From an uncultured Chlorobiales bacterium (GTDB lineage Bacteria > Bacteroidota > Chlorobiia > Chlorobiales > Thermochlorobacteraceae): a stretch of 5,704 bases of DNA. Within the stretch, counting starts at the first letter, position 1. Each line of letters begins with the position of its first letter. A program made the position numbers and the translations under genes. This document shows, one piece after another, positions 1 to 5,009 of the stretch. The DNA lies in the NCBI GenBank assembly GCA_937959145.1, contig CALGMC010000043.1, forward strand, positions 1 through 5,704. Direction: 5' to 3'. The notes beneath the pieces were generated by a model. That model searched no databases and was not told the DNA's origin. It saw only the letters and a program-made list of their open reading frames with translations.

Positions 1-789
1 GCGCCTGTGATGTGCGTTTTTATTGACCCGCGCAACCCGCGCAACAAAAGCGAAAATCGCCGATTGAAAGAGTATCCGATGAACGAAACGTTTGGCAAAT
101 TCATCACCGAAGAATTGATTCCAAAGATTGATTCAACTTACAAAACCAATCCCAGCCCGAAGGCGCGCGTGATTTTAGGAACATCAATGGGCGGTTTATG
201 TGCGGGCTATTTCGGTGTGGCGTTTTCAAATTACTTTCACTTGCTCGCAATTCAGTCGCCATCGTTTTGGAACAAGCCTGAACTGTTTGCAATGTATCGT
301 AAGGCGAAGCATTTGCCGCTCAAAATTTATCTCTCATCTGGCGTTATTTACGATTCGCTTCAGAAAACGCGCGAAATGCGCGACCTCTTCATCGAGAATA
401 ACTACGCGCTCTACTATCGTGAAACCAACGAAAGCCACTCGTGGGGAAATTGGCGCGGCAGGCTATCCGAAATGCTCTATTATTTTTTTGGATTGAATAA
501 GCATCAGATTATTCACGACCTTCCCGACATGGCACATCAACCCAAGCCGCCGCATCTGAAAAATAAAGCCGCCATCAAATTCAACTTCGTGCCGCATGAC
601 GAAGTAGAGCATGCCACGCTCAAACTCTATGACATATACGGAAAGGAAATTCTAACCGTGTTTAATGAACGAAAATCGCGAGGGTTCTATTCATTTGATT
701 GTAATCAATTGGGATTAAAACAAGGGCTATATTTCTATGGACTCAAATCCAAGAGCATCTCAAAGTTCAAGATGATTTCCGTCCGATAA
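1..789 (+). CDS. Putative esterase (alpha/beta-hydrolase) with T9SS-type C-terminal sorting domain, 5' truncated
   Basis: Reading frame 1 is open from the window edge to the TAA at 787-789 (262 codons visible); the true start lies upstream. The N-terminal part resembles the esterase D / enterochelin-esterase-like family: a beta strand (VMCVFIDPRN), a nucleophile elbow GTSMGG with the serine codon at 184-186, a likely acid residue in SGVIYDS (codon about 352-354), and a likely catalytic histidine in NESHSWGNWR (codon 436-438). These hydrolases cleave ester bonds of small or carbohydrate-linked substrates; the substrate here is unknown. The last roughly 75 residues form a separate beta domain with LKLYDIYGKEI, a QGLYFYGL strand and a basic KFKMISVR end, the pattern of T9SS type A sorting domains. 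This suggests export and secretion or surface attachment. The signal peptide expected at the N-terminus is outside the window. Triad assignment is inferred from motif order. The next gene starts 90 bases on, on the same strand. Confidence 0.85.
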   Translation, partial: APVMCVFIDPRNPRNKSENRRLKEYPMNETFGKFITEELIPKIDSTYKTNPSPKARVILGTSMGGLCAGYFGVAFSNYFHLLAIQSPSFWNKPELFAMYRKAKHLPLKIYLSSGVIYDSLQKTREMRDLFIENNYALYYRETNESHSWGNWRGRLSEMLYYFFGLNKHQIIHDLPDMAHQPKPPHLKNKAAIKFNFVPHDEVEHATLKLYDIYGKEILTVFNERKSRGFYSFDCNQLGLKQGLYFYGLKSKSISKFKMISVR

Positions 790-879
790 GCGCGCCAGCA
801 AAAGCCCCCACCTGAACGTTCAACATGCGCGTTGAGTTTTGCAGACGGCGTGCCCAATTCAAATTTGAAGGTTTCGAAT

Positions 880-1872
880 ATGCAACTGCACATTCTCGAG
901 ATTGCCAAAAAGATTGCCAGTTTGCACGAGGGACTTTGCGCTTTGCATCAAGCCTTTTCTGAAACCAGTAAAGTAGAAATGGCGCACCGCGAGCAACTTC
1001 AATCGCTCCTTGCGCAGGCGACAGAACTTCATACAGCATTGCTTGACAACGCGAGTATCGATAAACTGACAGAAGAAGAAGAAAAGTCGGGGAGCGACAA
1101 AGAAGTCATCTTAATCGTGGAAGACGACGATGCCGTCCGCCAGTTGCTCAAACAACATTTTGAATCAGGACAGATTGAAGTGCGTGAAGCCGTGAGTGCC
1201 GAAGAAGCCTTGCGAATTGCCGAAGAGAGCATTCCTGACTTGATTATCAGCGACGTGGTTATGAATGGAATGGACGGCTATACATTGTGCAAAGTCTTTA
1301 AGACGCGCAATGCGACAAGTCATATTCCGATTATTTTGCTTACCGCTAAAAACGAACTTGAAGATAAGTTGCAAGGGCTCGAAGTGGGTGCCGACGACTA
1401 CATTCACAAGCCTTTCAATGTCAAGGAAATTTCAGCGCGAGTACGCAACCTGCTCTTGCAACGCAAAGCCCTGCGCGAAGCCTTCTTCCGCCAACTCACC
1501 CAAGTGCCGACGAGTGCCGCTCAACCGACCGTACCCAAAGAAGACCCCTTCCTAACCAAAGTGCGCACAACCCTTGAAAAACACTTATCTGATGAAACTT
1601 ACACCGTCGACCGCTTGGCGTTTGATGTGTTTCTCTCCCGCGTCCAACTCTTTCGCAAACTCAAATCCCTTGTCGGGCTTTCTCCTTTGGAATTTATTTC
1701 CTCCATTCGCTTAGGGCGTGCGGCGGAACTGCTGCAAGAGGGCAGAATGAGCGTTGCCGAAGTCTGCATTACAGTCGGATTCGGCACAAACTACAGCTAT
1801 TTCTCAAAGCGATTCAAAGAGCGTTTTGGGGTATCACCGTCTGAATTCGCCTCTAAAAGCGTGAAAAAGTAA
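880..1872 (+). CDS. Response regulator, REC receiver plus AraC-type DNA-binding domain
   Basis: This is a 330-residue transcription regulator of a two-component system. Residues about 1-72 are a helical, probably coiled-coil segment rich in Glu, Gln and Leu, joined by an acidic linker (EEEEK). Residues about 76-195 are a receiver domain: acidic pair in VEDDD (E81, D82), phospho-acceptor D125 in ISDVVMNGMDG, switch Thr in LLTAK (T155) and Lys in HKPF (K177). Residues about 224-330 are an AraC/XylS domain with two helix-turn-helix units, the second ending in GFGTNYSYFSKRFKERFGVSP. Phosphorylation of D125 by an unseen histidine kinase should control DNA binding. The ATG at 880 is chosen because GAAGG at 867-871 lies 8 bases before it; the frame is also open to a TTG at 832, which has no clear ribosome site. 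The output half resembles the C-terminal part of Bacteroidetes hybrid two-component proteins, but there is no sensor or kinase domain. No partner kinase is visible in the window. Confidence 0.92.
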   Translation: MQLHILEIAKKIASLHEGLCALHQAFSETSKVEMAHREQLQSLLAQATELHTALLDNASIDKLTEEEEKSGSDKEVILIVEDDDAVRQLLKQHFESGQIEVREAVSAEEALRIAEESIPDLIISDVVMNGMDGYTLCKVFKTRNATSHIPIILLTAKNELEDKLQGLEVGADDYIHKPFNVKEISARVRNLLLQRKALREAFFRQLTQVPTSAAQPTVPKEDPFLTKVRTTLEKHLSDETYTVDRLAFDVFLSRVQLFRKLKSLVGLSPLEFISSIRLGRAAELLQEGRMSVAEVCITVGFGTNYSYFSKRFKERFGVSPSEFASKSVKK

Positions 1873-1898
1873 CAATAGTGTCATAAAAATGTAACAAT
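1869..1898. repeat. Direct repeat GTAACAAT, 22-base period
   Basis: GTAACAAT occurs at 1869-1876 and again at 1891-1898, each preceded by a run of A. The start-to-start distance is 22 bases, about two helical turns. The first copy overlaps the end of the response regulator gene. Tandem half-sites about 21 bases apart are the usual target layout of AraC-type regulators, so this may be a binding site, but that is inference from two copies only. Confidence 0.35.
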
Positions 1899-2248
1899 CG
1901 GAATAACTCAATCCCCGTGAAATACCCGATATTTGTATCGTAGTAATTAGTCAGTCCTCCCATACCCCTTGTGTAACTGACTGACGAAAAACGACTTTTA
2001 AGATTCCCCTTCAAATAGCACTCCCGCAAAGTTCTTTGCGATAACGAGTTGTCAGGCAAGTTACTGACGCTCTCGCCCACTTGCGTTCTATTGCTTGTTT
2101 TTATCCCCTGTTGAACTCGAATTACAACCACAACCGTGCTTCGCTGTTACCCCCACACAGCGCGCACGGCTTTTTTGAATTTGCAAATGAAGCGCAAAAG
2201 TTGAATCTTTCTTACACAATTGCTATCAACACAACAACATTCAACACC
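1873..2248 (+). other. Structured intergenic region / candidate leader RNA before the ATP-grasp gene
   Basis: No convincing protein gene is seen in these 376 bases on either strand. The ligase frame is open upstream to 2081, but that translation does not look like protein. The stretch carries several inverted repeats in a row: CGATA/TATCG (1927-1940, 4-base loop); a 9-pair stem 1947-1955/1976-1984 with one G-U pair and a C-rich 20-base loop; a perfect CGCAAAG/CTTTGCG hairpin (2025-2040); GTCAG/CTGAC (2051-2068), with an alternative GCAAGT/ACTTGC pairing (2056-2061/2079-2084); and then a terminator-like hairpin with six T residues (2134-2176). The 72 bases after it are AT-rich with no clear ribosome site. 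It may be a transcribed leader with an attenuator, a free-standing small RNA, or simply the end of the regulator transcript followed by a new promoter. It does not match the TPP, tmRNA, RNase P or SRP RNA signatures I know. Confidence 0.45.
2134..2176 (+). terminator. Intrinsic (Rho-independent) terminator or attenuator
   Basis: CCGTGC (2134-2139) pairs with GCACGG (2164-2169). After a small 2x1 internal loop, CGCTGT (2142-2147) pairs with ACAGCG (2157-2162), closing a 9-base loop. One C and then six T residues (2171-2176) follow directly. The GC-rich 12-pair stem and T-run are the standard form. It lies 262 bases after the response regulator stop and 72 bases before the ATP-grasp start, so it may end a leader or small RNA rather than simply ending the regulator mRNA. 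Confidence 0.72.
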
Positions 2249-3454
2249 ATGCCAAAGTCTAAATCCCTGACCTTTCTATGCCTTGCCAGCTACGAAAAAG
2301 GACATGAGTTTCTGCGTGAAGCAAAGCGACAAGAATGCCGAGTGATTCTGCTTACCTCTAAAAGCCTTGAACATGCCGATTGGCCTCGCGACTTCATCGA
2401 CGAGATTTACTACATTCCCGACAACAACAAAGAGTGGAATCGCCAAGATGTCATTTTCGGCGTGAGCTACTTGGCGCGAACCGTGAAGATTGATAAAATC
2501 GTCGCACTTGACGACTACGACGTGGAGGTTGCGGCGGCTCTTCGCGAACATCTGCGCATCGGGGGAATGGGCGATACGACAGCACGATACTTCCGCGATA
2601 AACTTGCCATGCGCACCAAAGCCAGAGAGGACGGTCTTCCTGTTCCAGAGTTCGTTCACGTCTTGAATTACAACGACATCAAAGATTACTTTGCACGCGT
2701 GCCGTTTCCGCATCTTATCAAACCGCGCTCAGCTGCTTCCGCCGCAGGCATCATCAAAGTGCATAATGAAGATGAGTTTTGGCGCGCCTTAGATAAACTC
2801 GGCGATAGGCAGTCGTTCTACTTGATGGAGCAATATGTTCCGGGCAATGTCTATCACGTCGATTCTATCATTCAAAATCGGAAAGTGATTTTCGCCATTG
2901 CCAGCGAATATGGCAAGCCACCGATGGACGTGGCGCATCAAGGTGCCGTCTTCACGACGCGCACGATGGAATATGGCTCGCCCGACGAACAAGCCTTGCT
3001 CGCGCTCAATGAACAAGTCATGAAATCGATGGGGCATAACATTGGCGTCTCACATACGGAGTTTATTAAAGGGCAAGATGGAAAGTTTTATTTTCTCGAA
3101 ACATCGGCGCGGGTGGGCGGCGCAAACATTGTTGAACTCGTCGAAGCGGCAACAGGCATGAATCTCTGGGCAGAGTGGGCAAAACTTGAAGCACAAGGCA
3201 CAAAATACAAAGTCCCTGAAGTCAAGCGCAACTACGCCGGGTTGATGGTGTCATTGGCAAAGCAAGAATGGCCAGATTTATCAGGCTACAACGACCCCGA
3301 AGTGTATTGGAAAATGCACAAGCCCTATCACGCAGGCATCATCGTGAAATCCGAACAGCGGGCGCGCGTTGCGGAACTGCTTGCGTCTTATACAGAACGA
3401 TTTTACCGAGATTTCTTTCACTACATTCCGCCTGCTGAAAAGCCGACCTATTGA
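2249..3454 (+). CDS. ATP-grasp domain protein, probable ATP-dependent carboxylate-amine ligase of unknown substrate
   Basis: This is a 401-residue soluble protein without signal peptide. Residues 1-105 form a Rossmann-like pre-ATP-grasp domain (strand KSLTFLCLASYEKG, then RVILLTS and KIVALDDYD). The ATP-grasp fold follows: helical YFRDKLAMRTKAREDGLPVPE (about 114-134), the ATP-binding lysine in PHLIKPR (K158) with a small-residue loop SAASAAG, the hinge MEQYVPG (E194), and metal-binding residues in SHTEFI (E271) and FLETSARVGG (E284, R288). The Asn usual two residues after the second Glu is Ser here (S286), a change also found in CarB-like ATP-grasp proteins. Such enzymes join a carboxylate to an amine or thiol through an acyl-phosphate; the substrate cannot be read from the sequence. 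The ATG at 2249 is chosen because the fold begins right after it; the frame is open further upstream, but that translation looks non-coding and runs through the terminator hairpin. No Shine-Dalgarno sequence is visible. The gene stands alone, convergent with marR 4 bases away. Confidence 0.9.
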   Translation: MPKSKSLTFLCLASYEKGHEFLREAKRQECRVILLTSKSLEHADWPRDFIDEIYYIPDNNKEWNRQDVIFGVSYLARTVKIDKIVALDDYDVEVAAALREHLRIGGMGDTTARYFRDKLAMRTKAREDGLPVPEFVHVLNYNDIKDYFARVPFPHLIKPRSAASAAGIIKVHNEDEFWRALDKLGDRQSFYLMEQYVPGNVYHVDSIIQNRKVIFAIASEYGKPPMDVAHQGAVFTTRTMEYGSPDEQALLALNEQVMKSMGHNIGVSHTEFIKGQDGKFYFLETSARVGGANIVELVEAATGMNLWAEWAKLEAQGTKYKVPEVKRNYAGLMVSLAKQEWPDLSGYNDPEVYWKMHKPYHAGIIVKSEQRARVAELLASYTERFYRDFFHYIPPAEKPTY

Positions 3455-3458
3455 GGGA

Positions 3459-3923
3459 TTATCCTCGCAGTTTATCGAGCAGAGCGTTCAAGGTTTTTGC
3501 TTCGGTTTCGCTTAAAGTTGCGTGTTGTTTGAGAAAACTCTCGCGTAGGTCAATCATTTTGAGCAAGTCTAATCCCTTTTGCGTAATGAGCACATCGACC
3601 TTGCGTCGGTCTTTGGAGCATAACGTTCGTGAGACGAGGGATTTCTGAACCAAGCGGTCGACAAGGCGAGAGGCGTCGCACTCGCGGTCGAGCATGCGCT
3701 CTTTGAGGAGCACGATGGTTGCAGGATTCGGATACTGTCCGCGCAAAATGCGCAAAATGTTGTATTGCTGGAGCGTAATGTCAGCACCATGTAGCCGCGC
3801 TTCAACATGCGCCTGAAGCCAATGATATGTGTAGATGAGATTCACTTCCGCCTTGTGGAACTCGTCTTGAAACGGCTTCGTCTGCTTGATTTCATCTTCA
3901 AGTTTCATAACATCGTTACTCAT
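3459..3923 (-). CDS. MarR-family transcriptional regulator
   Basis: This is a 154-residue winged-helix regulator of typical MarR length. Residues about 20-48 form the first dimerization helices. Residues about 50-118 are the winged helix-turn-helix: ITLQQYNILRILRG, recognition region ECDASRLVDRLVQKSLVSR, and wing SKDRRKVDVLITQKG, whose DRR...T..G pattern is the family hallmark. The C-terminal helices (about 125-154) complete the dimer interface. MarR proteins usually repress their own and a neighbouring gene and release DNA on binding small ligands or on oxidation; C82 and C102 are present but no sensing role can be claimed. The ATG at 3923 has only a weak ribosome site (GGCGACAG); an in-frame ATG at 3908 is possible. 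The stop is 4 bases from that of the convergent ATP-grasp gene. yceI and a small ORF lie upstream on the same strand, making YceI a likely regulatory target. The upstream region carries a large inverted repeat. Confidence 0.92.
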   Translation of the reverse strand: MSNDVMKLEDEIKQTKPFQDEFHKAEVNLIYTYHWLQAHVEARLHGADITLQQYNILRILRGQYPNPATIVLLKERMLDRECDASRLVDRLVQKSLVSRTLCSKDRRKVDVLITQKGLDLLKMIDLRESFLKQHATLSETEAKTLNALLDKLRG

Positions 3924-3927
3924 CTGT

Positions 3928-3955
3928 CGCCGTTTTTAAGGTTGAGGAAACGGCG
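3928..3955 (-). promoter_or_regulatory. Hairpin directly upstream of the marR start codon
   Basis: CGCCGTTT (3928-3935) and AAACGGCG (3948-3955) are perfectly complementary, giving an 8-pair stem with a 12-base loop that ends 4 bases before the ATG. In the marR mRNA it would cover the only weak ribosome-binding purines. Its outer arm shares 3952-3955 with the larger inverted repeat upstream, so the two structures compete. Confidence 0.45.
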
Positions 3956-4021
3956 CGACTGTTTTGTTGATAGAATTTGGCAGAAGATACAACGATTTTT
4001 CTTTCAACAAAGTGTCGCGCC
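3952..4021. repeat. 70-base imperfect inverted repeat upstream of marR
   Basis: The arms are 3952-3975 and 3999-4021. GGCGCGAC (3952-3959) matches GTCGCGCC (4014-4021) exactly. After a 3/2-base interruption TTTGTTGA (3963-3970) matches TCAACAAA (4004-4011) exactly, and AGAA (3972-3975) matches TTCT (3999-4002). Twenty pairs flank a 23-base centre. It lies 28 bases before the marR ATG. It could be an operator around the marR promoter (a weak -10-like TATCTT on the minus strand sits in the centre at 3984-3989), a long RNA hairpin, or a small palindromic repeat element; the sequence alone does not decide. Confidence 0.6.
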
Positions 4022-4040
4022 ACCAGAGAGCAAAAGGGGG

Positions 4041-4196
4041 TTAAACAGTTTCACGAGTGTGAGAGAGGCGATCTAAAAAAGACAGTGGTATGATGAGGCG
4101 ATACTTTTGGTTCACCTTGCCCTGAACTTCATAGACCGATTTTCCTTTTGAAAACCAGTGTTGAACATCTCGGAAAAGTTGCTGTGTGTTGGTCAT
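4041..4196 (-). CDS. Possible small protein, 51 residues, unknown
   Basis: An ATG at 4196 opens a 51-codon frame ending with TAA at 4041-4043. The product is soluble and basic-to-neutral, with an amphipathic start (TQQLFRDVQHWF), a central KSVYEVQGKVNQKYRLIIPL that could form two beta strands, and a hydrophilic tail. I do not recognise the family. It lies between yceI (46 bases upstream) and marR (117 bases downstream), on the same strand as both, and nothing better is coded on the opposite strand here, so it is not a shadow of another gene. The frame continues upstream without a stop to an ATG at 4265 inside the yceI end, so it might be a longer gene or a decayed remnant. No Shine-Dalgarno sequence is seen. 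Confidence 0.35.
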   Translation of the reverse strand: MTNTQQLFRDVQHWFSKGKSVYEVQGKVNQKYRLIIPLSFLDRLSHTRETV

Positions 4197-4242
4197 GTTG
4201 TTAAAGAACGTTTGAGTTGAAGAGATGATGAGGTTAAAGCCG

Positions 4243-4839
4243 TCAAGACTTCTTGATAACTTCAATGTTGGCGGTGATATTTACGATTTCGCCAACGAGC
4301 AAGCCGCCATTGTCAAGCGTCTTGTTCCATGTTAGCCCGAAATCTTTGCGGTCGACGGCACCTGAGAGTTTGAACGCGCCGACGGTTTGTCCCCACGGAC
4401 TTTTGGCTGTGCCTTTGAAAACGGCGTCGAGTTCAACGGTTTTCGTTACGCCGTGCATCGTTAGGTCGCCGACGAGTTTATACTTATTACCGTCAACTTT
4501 TTTGAAGGACTTGCTTTTGAATGTTATCGTTGGATATTTGGCGACGTCGAAGAAATCGGCACTACGCAAGTGCCCGTCGCGCTTTTCATCTTCGGTGTTG
4601 ATGCTGGCGGCGTCAATCGTGAAGGCGATTTCAGCATCGGTGAAGTCGTCGTTCTTGGCTTTGAGTTCGCCGTCGAACTTCTTGAACTTTCCTGTCGCTT
4701 CTGAAACAACTAAGTGTGAGACGTTGAACGAGACATCGGAGTGCGAGCCGTCAATCGTCCAAGTGCTTTGAGCAAACGCACTGTTGGCGGCAACAGAAAC
4801 GAACAGCGCAACCAAAAGAGAAGTGAGTGATTTCGTCAT
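4243..4839 (-). CDS. YceI-family protein, exported lipocalin-like lipid-binding protein
   Basis: This is a 198-residue precursor. Residues 1-23 are a signal peptide (MTKS, hydrophobic LLVALFVSVAA, cleavage after AFA before Q24), so the protein is exported to the periplasm or beyond. The mature 175 residues cover a full YceI domain: WTIDGSHSDVSFNVSHL near the start, HLRSADFFDVAKYPTITF (90-107), LTMHGVTK (126-133) and DRKDFGLTWN (163-172). YceI proteins form a beta barrel that binds polyisoprenoid or other long lipid chains and are often tied to envelope, acid or oxidative stress. The ATG at 4839 is preferred because it gives a clean signal peptide; ATGs at 4854 and 4887 are in frame, the first also giving a plausible signal. 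No cysteine follows the signal, so it is not a lipoprotein. It heads a minus-strand cluster with the small ORF and marR and has two palindromes over its putative promoter. Confidence 0.93.
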   Translation of the reverse strand: MTKSLTSLLVALFVSVAANSAFAQSTWTIDGSHSDVSFNVSHLVVSEATGKFKKFDGELKAKNDDFTDAEIAFTIDAASINTEDEKRDGHLRSADFFDVAKYPTITFKSKSFKKVDGNKYKLVGDLTMHGVTKTVELDAVFKGTAKSPWGQTVGAFKLSGAVDRKDFGLTWNKTLDNGGLLVGEIVNITANIEVIKKS

Positions 4840-4868
4840 GTGTAGAATGAGCATTATGTTTGAGTTGT

Positions 4869-4900
4869 CAAATTTGAATTGAATCAATTCGTGTTACAAC
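4869..4900 (-). promoter_or_regulatory. Putative yceI promoter, Bacteroidetes-like
   Basis: On the minus strand CAAATTTG (4869-4876) resembles the Bacteroidetes -7 element TAnnTTTG with one mismatch, and GTTG (4897-4900) resembles the -33 TTTG, with 20 bases between them. Initiation near 4862 would leave a short leader before the yceI ATG at 4839. Whether this organism uses that promoter type is not known. Confidence 0.35.
4876..4890. promoter_or_regulatory. Palindrome GAATTGA-A-TCAATTC, candidate operator
   Basis: This is a perfect 7-1-7 inverted repeat 37 bases upstream of the yceI ATG, lying within the spacer of the putative promoter. Size and symmetry suit a MarR dimer, and a MarR gene is close by, so repression of yceI by that protein is a reasonable inference. 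Confidence 0.45.
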
Positions 4901-4901
4901 A

Positions 4902-4914
4902 TTTAACTGTTAAA
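4902..4914. promoter_or_regulatory. Palindrome TTTAAC-T-GTTAAA, second candidate operator
   Basis: This is a perfect 6-1-6 inverted repeat centred 25 bases from the first palindrome, just upstream of the putative yceI -33 element. It may be a second regulator site or serve the divergent gene. AT-rich palindromes this short can also arise by chance. Confidence 0.35.
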
Positions 4915-4931
4915 AGTTTCGTAGATTTTTC

Positions 4932-5009
4932 ATGGAAGTGTTGATTAACTTCACGCCGATTGAAGCTTGGCTTTGTATCATGGAGCAGAACGACATTCAC
5001 GAGAATTGA
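4932..5009 (+). CDS. Possible 25-codon upstream ORF overlapping the CNNM start codon
   Basis: The ATG at 4932 opens a frame of 25 codons (MEVLINFTPIEAWLC, then IMEQNDIHEN) ending in TGA at 5007-5009, whose last base is the first base of the ATG of the next gene (TGATG). Such one-base overlaps commonly couple translation. No good ribosome site precedes it and the peptide is not recognised. It could be a leader peptide or a chance ORF. Confidence 0.25.
   Translation: MEVLINFTPIEAWLCIMEQNDIHEN

Noticed and set aside
791..840. A 10-base palindrome TGAACGTTCA (813-822) inside a weak CGCGC/GCGCG stem (791-795/827-831) followed by T-rich sequence, a possible terminator or operator before the response regulator.
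   Set aside because: The outer stem is only 5 pairs with a large loop and no clean T-run; a 10-base palindrome alone is weak evidence.
1960..1985. ACCCCTTG...CTGA, slightly like part of the TPP riboswitch consensus.
   Set aside because: The required upstream GGGG...CTGAGA part and the P4/P5 arm are missing.
1853..2131. Minus-strand open frame of 92 codons across the intergenic region.
   Set aside because: The composition does not look like a folded protein, there is no ribosome site, and it runs through the hairpins; treated as chance.
2131..2172. On the minus strand the terminator hairpin resembles group II intron domain V: AGCC start with a G-U pair, and a 2-base AA bulge on the 3' side.
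   Set aside because: The loop is 9 bases rather than a GNRA tetraloop, there is an extra unpaired base, no convincing domain VI follows, and no reverse transcriptase or other intron part lies upstream. The plus-strand T-run explains it better as a terminator.
2081..2248. Upstream extension of the ATP-grasp frame to a TTG at 2081.
   Set aside because: The extra 56 residues do not resemble the family, they cross the terminator, and the fold starts right after the ATG at 2249.
3453..3466. GAGG/CCTC hairpin between the convergent genes as a bidirectional terminator.
   Set aside because: It has only 4 pairs and no T-run on either strand.
3807..4076. Plus-strand 89-codon open frame opposite marR and its upstream region.
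   Set aside because: It is antisense to a clear MarR gene and its upstream repeat, has a basic low-information composition, and no ribosome site.
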